Position numbers and translations under genes: made by a program. Below, in pieces: positions 6,751-14,422 of a stretch of 20,361 nt of DNA (positions within the stretch are counted from its first letter, which is position 1; each line of letters opens with the position of its first letter). The notes under the pieces were generated by a model. That model was not told where the DNA came from. It saw only the letters and a list, made by a program, of their open reading frames with translations, and searched no databases. Location: positions 1-20,361 of the forward strand of contig JAVBLK010000004.1 in NCBI GenBank assembly GCA_031553565.1, written 5' to 3'. Source of the DNA: JAVBLK01 sp031553565. GTDB taxonomy: Bacteria > Bacillota > Clostridia > Christensenellales > DUVY01.

Positions 6751-7800
6751 ATGGAAGAAGGCGGACAGCCGCATAAGCGGAGAGTGCGATACAGCGGTAC
6801 GCACCCGAAATCGTTCAGAGAAAAATATAAGGAACTCGATCCGGAAAAATATCCGGAGATCATTGCAAAGATCAGGGCAAAGCGCAATACCCCGGCGGGG
6901 ATGCACATTCCTATTCTTGTGAAGGAAATCCTGGAGTTTCTGAAAATAGAGCCCGGGCAAACAGGGCTGGACGCAACGCTGGGCTATGGCGGCCACACCT
7001 TAGAAATACTCAAATGCTTGAATCACCGCGGGCATTTGTATGCCACGGATGTCGATGCGGTCGAGTCGGCCAAGGCCAAGAAGCGTCTTAACGCGCTTGG
7101 GTACGGGGAGGAAATACTTTCAGTTTATAACATTAACTTTGCGGATATCGACCAAATAACAGCGGAGTCCGGCCTTTTTGATTTTGCGCTTGCGGATCTT
7201 GGGGTGTCTTCTATGCAGCTGGACGATCCCGAAAGAGGCTTTACATTTAAACGCGACGGTCCGCTTGACCTGCGTCTAAACCCTGCCAAGGGGATCCCCG
7301 CCGGCGAGCGGCTGAAAAACATATCGCAGGAAAAACTGCAGCTTATGCTGGTCGAAAACGCCGATGAGCCGTACGCCGAACAGATATCCAGGGCGATCAC
7401 CGCCCGGCTGCGCAGGGGCGAAGGCATCGAAACGACCTCGCAGCTGCGGGAAGCCGTTGCCGGCGCGCTTAGGTTCCTGCCCGCGCATACCCGTGACGAC
7501 AGTATAAAGAAGTCGGCCCGGCGCACGTTTCAGGCGCTGCGCATCGATGTAAATAAAGAATTCGAGGCGCTGTCGGCGTTTATGGAAAAGCTGCCGCATT
7601 GCATGGCGAAGGGCGGCCGCATCGCGATCCTGACATTTCATTCAGGCGAGGACAGGATAGTGAAGCAATCCTTTAAAGAGCTTTTCCGCGAAGGCGTATA
7701 CCGGGAAGTGGCGCGTGACGTCATCCGCCCGTCTGCCGGGGAATGCGATCTCAACAGCCGCGCGCGTTCGGCCAAAATGCGCTGGGCGGTAAAGGCGTAA
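6751..7800 (+). CDS. RsmH-type 16S rRNA C1402 N4-methyltransferase paralogue with N-terminal extension
   Basis: The 349-residue protein has the RsmH/MraW motifs in order: DATLGYGGH at 74-82, ALADLGVSSMQLDDPERGF at 146-164, PLDLRLNP at 171-178, QALRIDVNKE at 261-270, TFHSGEDRIVK at 295-305 and SRARSAKMRW at 336-345. It has about 50 extra N-terminal residues, basic and containing RYSGTHPKSF, before the usual start region at M51 (HIPILVKEIL). The strong GGAGG at 6742-6746, 4 nt before the ATG, supports the long form. RsmH normally sits in the division and cell-wall (dcw) cluster; no mraZ, ftsL or pbp gene is here. The usual HSLEDR is HSGEDR and NPRSRSAK is NSRARSAK. A second, divergent copy of RsmH is therefore likely. 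Methyltransferase family is secure; target identity is not. Confidence 0.85.
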   Translation: MEEGGQPHKRRVRYSGTHPKSFREKYKELDPEKYPEIIAKIRAKRNTPAGMHIPILVKEILEFLKIEPGQTGLDATLGYGGHTLEILKCLNHRGHLYATDVDAVESAKAKKRLNALGYGEEILSVYNINFADIDQITAESGLFDFALADLGVSSMQLDDPERGFTFKRDGPLDLRLNPAKGIPAGERLKNISQEKLQLMLVENADEPYAEQISRAITARLRRGEGIETTSQLREAVAGALRFLPAHTRDDSIKKSARRTFQALRIDVNKEFEALSAFMEKLPHCMAKGGRIAILTFHSGEDRIVKQSFKELFREGVYREVARDVIRPSAGECDLNSRARSAKMRWAVKA

Positions 7801-7830
7801 AAGCGCCCGTGCCGGGTAAAGATATATTAA

Positions 7831-7989
7831 GGAACCACTGAATAATTCGGTATAATTTACAGCGACGTCTTTTTCGCCTGAAAACGTCTTCTTTTTTTGC
7901 AAATAGTTCTACTATTTGCTGCAAAAACAAGCCGTTTTCATACTGAAAAATACTTGCTCTAAATTAACCTCATTTATTCATCGGTTTCC
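7831..7989 (+). mobile_element. 159-bp hairpin (MITE-like) element, copy B
   Basis: This non-coding near-palindrome is flanked by TTAA at 7827-7830 and 7990-7993. Terminal inverted repeats are GGAACCACTGAATAA on the left and GGAAACCGATGAATAA read inward from the right. The apical 9-bp stem is GCAAATAGT (7899-7907) with ACTATTTGC (7911-7919) around the loop TCT at 7908-7910, 77 nt from the left end. Nearly the whole length can fold back on itself. It lies between the rsmH paralogue and the deaminase gene and could act as a 3' structure for the former. Transcription through it is not shown. Confidence 0.82.
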
Positions 7990-8034
7990 TTAAAGGAAAC
8001 GCCGGGATAATAACGGCAATCGGCAGGTATTTAT

Positions 8035-8502
8035 ATGAAAAAAACATTTATGGGAGCCGCGGCCGGCGAGGCGCGGGAAGGTATAAAGCTTAAGCACGGC
8101 GGGCCGTTCGGGGCGGTGGTGATAAAAGACGGCAAGATCATCGGGCGCGGGCACAATACCGTTGTGCGCGACAACGACCCGACGGCGCACGGCGAGGTGA
8201 ACGCTATCCGCGACGCATGCAAGAACATGAATACCTTCGATTTGTCGGGCGCGCAGCTTTTTACCACTTGTTATCCCTGCCCGATGTGTATGGGCGCGAT
8301 ACTATGGGCGCATATCGACAAGGTATATTACGCCTGCGACAGTAAGGACGCGGAAGGCATAGGCTTTTCCGACGATATATATTATGATTTTTTTGCGGAT
8401 AAAGAAAAAATTGAAAAGCTGCTGATAAAGGACGGGGAATCGCTTCCTGACTGCCGCATGCTTTTCAAAGAATACGCGGAGTCGGAAAAGACACTTTATT
8501 GA
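8035..8502 (+). CDS. guaD: Cytidine-deaminase-fold enzyme, probably guanine deaminase
   Basis: The 155-residue protein has the zinc motif H52-G-E54 (TAHGEVNAIR) and PCPMC with C82 and C85, plus the GGPFGAVVIKDG opening at 22-33. Length and motifs match the small GuaD enzymes of Bacillus type, which convert guanine to xanthine in purine salvage. tRNA adenosine deaminase (TadA) is the main alternative, but the DPTAHGEV and ILWAHIDKVYYA blocks and the long polar C terminus fit GuaD better. Ribosome site is weak (CAGG near 8021-8026). It converges on rex with only 5 bp between stop codons and no terminator visible between them. Confidence 0.78.
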   Translation: MKKTFMGAAAGEAREGIKLKHGGPFGAVVIKDGKIIGRGHNTVVRDNDPTAHGEVNAIRDACKNMNTFDLSGAQLFTTCYPCPMCMGAILWAHIDKVYYACDSKDAEGIGFSDDIYYDFFADKEKIEKLLIKDGESLPDCRMLFKEYAESEKTLY

Positions 8503-8507
8503 CATAG

Positions 8508-9173
8508 CTAGGAGCGGTTTTTTAAGTCGCTGCCCGGATCACGCCCGGCCGGAGCGGCTGAAGGCGCCATGCGGTAGGACAGTTCCATCAATTTATCGAT
8601 TATATGCACGTTTTCCACCGTTACGCCGTGGGGGACCTTTAAGTCGGTGTAGCTGAAATTGAGGATGCCCATAACGCCTGCGCCCGTGACCTCGTCGGCA
8701 ATGGTTTGGGCGGCGGCGGACGGCGTCGAGATAATGGCTATATCTATTTTGTTTTCGGTCAGGAATTGTTTAAGGCTGTCAACGTGCATGACGCGCCAGC
8801 CCTTTATCGTTTCGCCTGTGTTCATATCGAAAACGCCGGCCAGCCTGAAACCCTGATTTTGGAACATTTTATTGCCGATAAGCGCCTTACCGATATTGCC
8901 CGCGCCGACTATTATACATTCCTTGACCGTGTTGAAGCCTATCACGTCGCAGATCGTCTGATACAATTCCTTGGTGTTATAGCCGTAGCCCTGCTGGCCT
9001 GTCGTGGAAAAGTGCCCCAGGTCGTTGCGCACCTGAGACGGCGTAATGCCCATTTTTTTCGCGATCTCGCGGCTGGAAACCTTGACTGCCCCGCTGTAAA
9101 AATACTCGTTCAAATACCGGGAATAGCGCGGCAACCGCTCGATAAGCTGTTCTGACAATCTTTTACTACTCAT
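8508..9173 (-). CDS. rex: Redox-sensing transcriptional repressor Rex
   Basis: The 221-residue protein has an N-terminal winged helix (RYSRYLNEY at 16-24, then SSREIAKKMGITPSQVRNDL at 33-52) and a Rossmann domain with the NADH-binding loop GAGNIG at 90-95, then FDMNTGETIKGW. The C-terminal region ends VHIIDKLMELSYRM, the domain-swapped helix, followed by about 18 extra polar residues. Rex represses fermentation and NADH-reoxidation genes when the NADH/NAD+ ratio is low and releases DNA when NADH binds. It diverges from an alcohol dehydrogenase, a typical Rex target. No clear Rex operator (TTGTGAA-n4-TTCACAA type) was found in the shared upstream region. It has no Shine-Dalgarno site. Confidence 0.95.
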   Translation of the reverse strand: MSSKRLSEQLIERLPRYSRYLNEYFYSGAVKVSSREIAKKMGITPSQVRNDLGHFSTTGQQGYGYNTKELYQTICDVIGFNTVKECIIVGAGNIGKALIGNKMFQNQGFRLAGVFDMNTGETIKGWRVMHVDSLKQFLTENKIDIAIISTPSAAAQTIADEVTGAGVMGILNFSYTDLKVPHGVTVENVHIIDKLMELSYRMAPSAAPAGRDPGSDLKNRS

Positions 9174-9181
9174 ACAAGCGC

Positions 9182-9190
9182 ATTATACCA
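9182..9190 (-). promoter_or_regulatory. Extended -10 promoter, predicted leaderless start for rex
   Basis: On the minus strand the sequence TGGTATAAT is an extended -10 element. Eight bases (GCGCTTGT) separate it from the rex ATG at 9173, with no Shine-Dalgarno motif, so the transcript should start at or beside the AUG. No good -35 box lies 16-18 nt upstream, which is tolerated for extended -10 promoters. Confidence 0.55.
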
Positions 9191-9218
9191 TATAAACCTG
9201 TCATTCCGGCCCTAAATA

Positions 9219-9227
9219 TGCTATAAT
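9219..9227 (+). promoter_or_regulatory. Extended -10 promoter candidate for the alcohol dehydrogenase
   Basis: TGCTATAAT is an extended -10 element on the plus strand; the -35 position is poor. A start near 9234 would give a leader of about 80 nt that contains element D (9237-9291) and the AGAGGA ribosome site at 9304-9309. Confidence 0.45.
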
Positions 9228-9236
9228 TTGTATAAA

Positions 9237-9291
9237 GTAACCGCTGATTAATTCGATAGAATTTTGGCGCGGCGTCTTTTTCAGCGTTTAC
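9237..9291 (+). mobile_element. Internally deleted hairpin element, copy D (55 bp)
   Basis: Bases 9237-9281 match the left 45 bp of copy C almost exactly (CGCTGATTAATTCGATAGAA is identical). The sequence then jumps, after GTCTTTTTC, directly to the end AGCGTTTAC of the right terminal repeat. The core and apical hairpin are missing. Terminal repeats GTAACCGCTGA and TCAGCGTTTAC can still pair. Flanks are ATAAA and ATAAG, an imperfect target duplication. It lies in the predicted leader of the alcohol dehydrogenase mRNA. Confidence 0.75.
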
Positions 9292-9316
9292 ATAAGTTAT
9301 AGCAGAGGATTAAATA

Positions 9317-10501
9317 ATGCAGAGTTTTACTTTTTGCAGCCCTACCGAGATAGCTTTCGGTAAAAATGCCTGCGACAATACCGCCGCCCTTATAAAGCGT
9401 TACGGCGGCAGCCGCGTCATCCTGGTGTACGGCGGCGGCAGCGCGGAAAGGTCGGGGCTCATTGACAGAATGAAAAAGCAGCTTACAAATGAGGGTATCG
9501 CCGTAATGCTTTTCGGCGGAGTTCAGCCGAATCCGACGCTTCAAAAGGCGCGCGAGGGCGTTGCGGCGGCAATTTCGCACAGAGCGGACTTTGTGTTATC
9601 AGTCGGCGGCGGCAGCGCGATCGACTTAGGGAAGGCGGTCGCCCACGGCGCGGCGAGCCCCGGCAGCGATATATGGAAGTTCTGGACGCGCGATATCGAA
9701 GTTACAAAGTCACTGGCAACGGGATGTATCCTGACTATCTCGGCCGCGGGCAGCGAGACCAGTGATTCGGCAGTCTTAACGAATGAGGAAACGGGGCAGA
9801 AGCGCGGCCTGTCATGCAGCCTCAACCGTCCGCGCTTTGCCGTTATGGATCCGCAGCTTACCTTTTCCGTACCGCGCTTCCATACGGCGTGCGGCATAGC
9901 TGATATTATGATGCATACGATGGAGAGGTTTTTTACCGCTGAGAAGGGAATAAATGAGATAACCGACAGGATAGCGGTCTCTATCCTTAAAACGGTCATA
10001 AAATACGCGCCGGCGATTTTACGCGATCCCTGCGACTACGGCGCAGCCAGCGAGATCATGTGGTGCGGCAGCCTGTCGCACAACGGGATAACCGGCCTTG
10101 GGCGGCCGTCGGACTTTTCGGTGCATCAGATGGGGCACGAGCTTTCCGCAAGGTTTGACTCGGCGCACGGCGCCAGCCTTACCGCGGTATGGGGCGCGTG
10201 GGCGGAGTACTGTTATCAAACAGATATCCCGCGTTTTGCATATTTTGCAAGGAGCGTTTGGGACATTCCGGAAAAAGAAGATGGTGCGGCTGCAAAAAAA
10301 GGCATAGAAATGACCGTTGATTTTTTCAGATCGGCAGGGATGCCGGTTTCTATTAAGGAGCTTTTAAAAAGGCCGCTTAGCGGAACGGAAATAAAAGAGC
10401 TTGCCTTTGCCTGTTCATATAACGGTACGCGGAGAATCGGCAGCCTAAAGCCTTTGGGAACGGATGAGATCGCCGAAGTGTACAGGGCTGCAAATATCTA
10501 A
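9317..10501 (+). CDS. Iron-containing alcohol dehydrogenase (butanol dehydrogenase/YqhD-like)
   Basis: The 394-residue protein has the nucleotide-binding loop VGGGSAIDLGKAVAHGA at 96-112 and metal ligands in the expected order: D196, H200 (ADIMMHTMERFF), H270 (SVHQMGHEL) and H284 (DSAHGASL). This matches group III Fe-dependent alcohol dehydrogenases of the BdhA/YugJ/YqhD branch, which reduce aldehydes or butanal with NAD(P)H in the cytoplasm. It would serve to dispose of reducing power in fermentation. Ribosome site AGAGGA lies 7 nt upstream. It diverges from rex, which makes redox control likely, although no operator was recognised. Substrate and coenzyme preference cannot be decided from the sequence. 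Confidence 0.9.
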   Translation: MQSFTFCSPTEIAFGKNACDNTAALIKRYGGSRVILVYGGGSAERSGLIDRMKKQLTNEGIAVMLFGGVQPNPTLQKAREGVAAAISHRADFVLSVGGGSAIDLGKAVAHGAASPGSDIWKFWTRDIEVTKSLATGCILTISAAGSETSDSAVLTNEETGQKRGLSCSLNRPRFAVMDPQLTFSVPRFHTACGIADIMMHTMERFFTAEKGINEITDRIAVSILKTVIKYAPAILRDPCDYGAASEIMWCGSLSHNGITGLGRPSDFSVHQMGHELSARFDSAHGASLTAVWGAWAEYCYQTDIPRFAYFARSVWDIPEKEDGAAAKKGIEMTVDFFRSAGMPVSIKELLKRPLSGTEIKELAFACSYNGTRRIGSLKPLGTDEIAEVYRAANI

Positions 10502-10539
10502 CCGAAAGCATATATTGCACGATTTGTATACATTTGATT

Positions 10540-10576
10540 GCAGATTGCTTTTTGCTTGTCATCATCTGCTTTTTTT
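10540..10576 (+). terminator. Weak intrinsic terminator candidate after the alcohol dehydrogenase
   Basis: GCAGAT at 10540-10545 pairs with ATCTGC at 10564-10569 across an 18-nt loop and is followed by seven T residues (10570-10576). The stem is short and overlaps the ppdK promoter, so the assignment is tentative. Confidence 0.3.
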
Positions 10577-10584
10577 GATAGAAT
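10556..10584 (+). promoter_or_regulatory. Sigma-A promoter of ppdK
   Basis: TTGTCA at 10556-10561, a 17-nt spacer and TAGAAT at 10579-10584. The predicted start near 10591 gives a leader of about 34 nt with AAGGAG at 10609-10614, 10 nt before the ATG. This is a conventional leader, unlike the leaderless genes nearby. Confidence 0.65.
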
Positions 10585-10624
10585 ACTTTGGATATAGAAA
10601 ATTATTTTAAGGAGATACATTTTA

Positions 10625-13255
10625 ATGGCAAAGAAGTATGTTTACTTGTTCAGCGAAGGCAAGGCAGACATGAAGAACCTTTTGGGCGGCAAGGGTGCAA
10701 ACCTTGCCGAGATGACCAATCTCGGCATGCCCGTACCGCAGGGCTTTACGATCTCCACCGAGGCGTGCACGCAGTACTACGAGGACGGTGAAAAGATCAG
10801 CAAGGAGATCCAGGCCGAGATTTTTGAATATCTGGCTAAGAGCGAAAAGATCAACGGCAAGAAGTTCGGCGATCCGGCGAACCCCTTCCTGGTATCGGTC
10901 AGGAGCGGCAGCCGCGCCTCGATGCCCGGCATGATGGACACGATCTTAAACCTCGGCTTAAACGACGTAACGGTCGAAGGCCTGGCGAAAAAGACCAATA
11001 ACGCGCGCTTTGCGTACGACTGCTACCGCCGCTTTATCCAGATGTACAGCGACGTCGTTATGGAGCAGGACAAAACCCGTTTTGAAAAGGTATTGACCGA
11101 GGTCAAGGCAAAGAAAGGCATAAAGGACGACAAGGACCTGACCGCCGCGGATCTTCAGGGCATAATCGCCACATTCAAGAAGCAATATAAAGAGCACGTG
11201 GGCGCCGAATTCCCGCAGGACCCCAAGGAACAGCTGATGGGCGCCGTCAAGGCGGTTTTCAGGAGCTGGAACAACCCCCGCGCAATTTCCTACCGCCGCA
11301 TGAACGACATCCCCGGCAACTGGGGTACCGCCGTTAACGTGCAGGCGATGGTTTTCGGCAATATGGGCGAGACGTCGGGCACCGGCGTGGCCTTTACGCG
11401 TAACCCCGCCACCGGCGAGAAGAAGCTGTTCGGCGAATACCTTATGAATGCGCAGGGCGAGGACGTCGTTGCCGGCATCCGCACCCCTATGAAGATTGAC
11501 GAGCTTGAAAAACAGAACAAGAAGCTGTACGAGGAATTTGTGGCTATCGCCAGCAAGCTGGAAAAGCACTACCGCGATATGCAGGATATGGAGTTCACGA
11601 TAGAGGAAGGCAAGCTGTATATGCTGCAGACGCGTAACGGCAAGCGCACCGCCGCGGCGGCGCTGAAGGTTGCCGTCGATTTGGTGAATGAAAAGATGAT
11701 CACCGAGGCCGAGGCCGTATGCAAGGTCGAGCCTAAGCAGCTTGACTCCCTGCTGCACCCGCAGTTTGACCCAAAGGCCATCAAGGCGGCGGTTGCGGTA
11801 ACCAGCGGCTTGCCCGCGTCCCCCGGGGCTGCGGCGGGCATTATCTGCTTTACGGCCGAGAGGGCTGTCGAGCTTCACGAACAGAAAAAGAAGGTTATAT
11901 TAGTCCGCCACGAGACCAGCCCCGAGGATATCGAGGGCATGAACGTCGCGCAGGGCATCCTGACGGCAAGGGGCGGCATGACCAGCCACGCGGCGGTCGT
12001 TGCGCGCGGCATGGGCACCTGCTGCGTTGCGGGCTGCGGCGAGATACACGTTGACGAGGAAAAGGGTATAATGACCCTGAAAGGCAAGACCTACAAGGAA
12101 GGCGACGTTATGAGCCTGGACGGCACCACCGGCAAGGTTTACGATACGCTTATCCCTACCGTCGAGGCGTCCACACAGGGCGACTACGGCACTCTGATGG
12201 CTTGGGCGGATAAATTCCGCGCTTTGAAAGTACGCACCAACGCGGACACCCCCGCGGACGCATTACAAGCCGTCAAGTTCGGCGCGGAGGGCATCGGCCT
12301 GACGCGTACGGAGCATATGTTCTTTGCCGCCGACCGTATCCCCGCAATGCGCGAGATGATCGTCGCAAAGGACGAGGCGCAGAGGCGTACCGCCCTTGCG
12401 AAATTGCTGCCGATGCAGAAGATGGACTTTATCGGTATTTACGAGGCAATGGCTGACAGGCCTGTTACCATCCGCTTCCTGGATCCGCCGCTGCACGAAT
12501 TCCTGCCGCACACCGACGACGAGATCAAGGCGCTTGCAAAGGATATGAAGCTGACGTTCGAGGATCTTAAGGCCACGGTACAATCCTTGCACGAGTTCAA
12601 CCCGATGATGGGACACCGCGGCTGCCGTCTGGCTGTTTCATACCCGGAGATCGCCGAGATGCAGACTACCGCCGTTATCGAGGCGGCGATCGAGGTCAAT
12701 ACCAAGCACGGTTGGAACATCGTTCCCGAAATCATGATCCCGCTGGTTTGCGAGATCAAGGAGCTGGATTACGTCAAGGCCGTCGTCGTAAAGACCGCCG
12801 ACGAGATCATTGCAAAGAAAAAAGCCAAGCTGAAATATATGGTCGGCACCATGATCGAAATACCGCGCGCCGCGCTGCTGGCCGATAAGATCGCAAAGAG
12901 CGCCGAGTTCTTCTCCTTCGGCACAAACGACCTGACTCAGATGACATTCGGCTTCTCCCGCGATGACGCCGGCAAATTCTTGGCCGACTATTACGGCAAG
13001 AAGGTGTTCGAGTCCGACCCGTTCGCAAAGGTCGACCAGGAAGGCGTAGGCATGCTGATGAAGATCGCCTGCGAGAAGGGAAAAGAGACGCGCAAGGATA
13101 TCAAACTGGGTATTTGCGGCGAACACGGCGGAGACCCCTCCACGGTAGAGTTCTGCCATAACATCGGGCTCAACTATGTGTCCTGCTCGCCCTTCCGCGT
13201 TCCGATCGCAAGGCTTGCAGCTGCGCAGGCTAACATCAAGAACCCCAGGAAATAA
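10625..13255 (+). CDS. ppdK: Pyruvate, phosphate dikinase
   Basis: The 876-residue enzyme interconverts pyruvate + ATP + Pi with phosphoenolpyruvate + AMP + PPi. It is complete: N-terminal ATP-grasp domain (GGKGANLAEMTNLGMPVPQG at 21-40, VSVRSGSRASMPGMMDTILN at 90-109), phosphohistidine domain (GGMTSHAAVVARG at 450-462, catalytic H455 preceded by the T453-S454 regulatory pair), and C-terminal TIM barrel with catalytic C831 in GICGEHGG. The numbering of H455 and C831 coincides with that of the Clostridium symbiosum enzyme. In anaerobes it often works in the glycolytic direction using PPi. It is preceded by its own promoter and followed by a folded region and a strong terminator, so it is a single-gene unit. 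Codon use looks highly adapted (many GGC, AAG, GAG), consistent with high expression. Confidence 0.97.
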   Translation: MAKKYVYLFSEGKADMKNLLGGKGANLAEMTNLGMPVPQGFTISTEACTQYYEDGEKISKEIQAEIFEYLAKSEKINGKKFGDPANPFLVSVRSGSRASMPGMMDTILNLGLNDVTVEGLAKKTNNARFAYDCYRRFIQMYSDVVMEQDKTRFEKVLTEVKAKKGIKDDKDLTAADLQGIIATFKKQYKEHVGAEFPQDPKEQLMGAVKAVFRSWNNPRAISYRRMNDIPGNWGTAVNVQAMVFGNMGETSGTGVAFTRNPATGEKKLFGEYLMNAQGEDVVAGIRTPMKIDELEKQNKKLYEEFVAIASKLEKHYRDMQDMEFTIEEGKLYMLQTRNGKRTAAAALKVAVDLVNEKMITEAEAVCKVEPKQLDSLLHPQFDPKAIKAAVAVTSGLPASPGAAAGIICFTAERAVELHEQKKKVILVRHETSPEDIEGMNVAQGILTARGGMTSHAAVVARGMGTCCVAGCGEIHVDEEKGIMTLKGKTYKEGDVMSLDGTTGKVYDTLIPTVEASTQGDYGTLMAWADKFRALKVRTNADTPADALQAVKFGAEGIGLTRTEHMFFAADRIPAMREMIVAKDEAQRRTALAKLLPMQKMDFIGIYEAMADRPVTIRFLDPPLHEFLPHTDDEIKALAKDMKLTFEDLKATVQSLHEFNPMMGHRGCRLAVSYPEIAEMQTTAVIEAAIEVNTKHGWNIVPEIMIPLVCEIKELDYVKAVVVKTADEIIAKKKAKLKYMVGTMIEIPRAALLADKIAKSAEFFSFGTNDLTQMTFGFSRDDAGKFLADYYGKKVFESDPFAKVDQEGVGMLMKIACEKGKETRKDIKLGICGEHGGDPSTVEFCHNIGLNYVSCSPFRVPIARLAAAQANIKNPRK

Positions 13256-13375
13256 GGCGGATCCGCTGCGGAATCGGCGCGAAAACAGAACCCTCGTTCC
13301 ATCGCGTATTCCGATACAGCTCCGCCGCTCTGAATCTGTTTTCGTGCCGCTGCCTTGCGATTGCGCCTTATTTCC
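13248..13375. repeat. Nested long inverted repeat in the ppdK 3' region
   Basis: GGAAATAAGGCG (13248-13259, containing the ppdK stop codon) is perfectly complementary to CGCCTTATTTCC (13364-13375). Inside it, CGGCGCGAAAACAGA (13275-13289) pairs with TCTGTTTTCGTGCCG (13335-13349) with one G-U pair. Together they predict a 128-nt folded 3' structure upstream of the terminator. No protein-coding evidence was seen in the 266-bp gap to the next gene. Confidence 0.7.
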
Positions 13376-13415
13376 GCCGGCGGGAAAAGGATTTAATTAA
13401 TAAGTATTTACGCAA

Positions 13416-13455
13416 TAAAGAGGCGCCCCCAAAAAAAGGGCGCCTCTTTATATAT
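13416..13455 (+). terminator. Strong intrinsic terminator of ppdK
   Basis: A perfect 13-bp stem, TAAAGAGGCGCCC (13416-13428) with GGGCGCCTCTTTA (13438-13450), closes a 9-nt loop CCAAAAAAA. The downstream side is T/A-rich (TATAT). The U tract is mixed, but stem quality makes termination likely. Confidence 0.8.
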
Positions 13456-13485
13456 CAGCGCAAAAGCCATGATGCCGCGCTGTGC

Positions 13486-13515
13486 TTTACACGGCCGCTG
13501 TTTTTTTGTTAGAAT
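13486..13515 (+). promoter_or_regulatory. Sigma-A promoter, predicted leaderless start for the glycosylase gene
   Basis: TTTACA at 13486-13491 (5 of 6 consensus), an 18-nt spacer and TAGAAT at 13510-13515 (5 of 6). Six bases (CATTGT) separate the -10 box from the ATG at 13522; no Shine-Dalgarno sequence is possible in that space. Confidence 0.6.
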
Positions 13516-13521
13516 CATTGT

Positions 13522-14406
13522 ATGCGGATAGTGACAGACAAAGAAAAGATAATAATATACGGGCCGGAGTTTTTTGATATCAAAGATATATTGGAATGCG
13601 GGCAGGTCTTCCGCTATGTCAAAAACGGGGAAGGCGATTACACCGTTTTATCTTCTGACAAACGCGCGCGGGTTTACGGCGGTGACGGAAAGGTCGTTAT
13701 CGATTGCGGGCAGGAAAAGGACGCGCCCTACTTTTACAATTATTTTGACCTTGATACCGATTACGGCATGATCACGGAAAACATTCTCCGTCTTTCGTCG
13801 GATAATCCCGGCGAGCGGGATTTTATGCGGGCGGCCGCGGACTACGGCAAGGGGATCCGCATTTTAAAACAGGATAAAATCGAGACGATAATAAGCTTTA
13901 TCATCTCGGCCAATAATAACATCAGGCGCATACAGGCGATCATTGAAAGACTGTGCCTTGCCGCGGGTGAGGACATGGGCGGATACCGCGCGTTTCCCGG
14001 CCTTCCTGCGCTTGCAAAACTCGACGAAAACTTCTATAATAGTATAGGCGCGGGTTATCGCGCGGCTTACTTATGTAAGACCGCAAGGGCGCTAAATGAT
14101 GGCTTTGACATCGGCGCGGTCGGGCGCGCTGACCGGGAAACAGCCGAGAAGCTGCTGACCGGCCTTTACGGCGTAGGGCCCAAAGTCGCAAACTGCATAA
14201 TGCTGTTCGGGTTTGCCGAAACCGGCGCGTTTCCCGTCGATACCTGGATCGAAAAAGCTTTTAACAGCTTTTACGGCGGCGGGTACAGCCGCGCGCAGAT
14301 ACAAAAGCGGCTGACCGCCAAATACGGCGATTTTTCGGGCTATGCGCAGCAGTACATATTCTATTACGCGCGCGGAACGCGTGTTGCATTACGCAAAACT
14401 CTGTAA
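13522..14406 (+). CDS. 8-oxoguanine DNA glycosylase, OGG1 type
   Basis: The 294-residue protein has an N-terminal beta domain with GQVFRY (27-32), the ISANNNIRRI block at 128-137, and a helix-hairpin-helix LTGLYGVGPKVANCIMLFGF at 212-231 with catalytic lysine K221. The FPVDTW motif at 237-242 carries D240, the second catalytic residue of the HhH-GPD superfamily. It removes 8-oxoguanine opposite C and cleaves the abasic site through a Schiff base, starting base-excision repair. OGG1-type enzymes occur in many Clostridia where MutM may be absent or additional. The downstream nfeD-like gene follows after 16 bp, so the two may be co-transcribed. The predicted mRNA is leaderless. Confidence 0.9.
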   Translation: MRIVTDKEKIIIYGPEFFDIKDILECGQVFRYVKNGEGDYTVLSSDKRARVYGGDGKVVIDCGQEKDAPYFYNYFDLDTDYGMITENILRLSSDNPGERDFMRAAADYGKGIRILKQDKIETIISFIISANNNIRRIQAIIERLCLAAGEDMGGYRAFPGLPALAKLDENFYNSIGAGYRAAYLCKTARALNDGFDIGAVGRADRETAEKLLTGLYGVGPKVANCIMLFGFAETGAFPVDTWIEKAFNSFYGGGYSRAQIQKRLTAKYGDFSGYAQQYIFYYARGTRVALRKTL

Positions 14407-14422
14407 ACGGTAAGTGGATTAA

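Noticed and set aside
6901..7800. Short RsmH starting at M51
   Set aside because: It would match usual RsmH length, but the strong GGAGG site belongs to the ATG at 6751 and the extension is in frame and protein-like.
9174..9316. Rex operator between rex and the alcohol dehydrogenase
   Set aside because: TTGTATAAAGTAAC at 9228-9241 has one plausible half-site only; no inverted TTGTGAA/TTCACAA-type pair is present, and element D interrupts the region.
13176..13400. Open reading frame across the ppdK end
   Set aside because: It is out of frame with ppdK, overlaps its conserved C terminus and has no ribosome site; it is a shadow frame.
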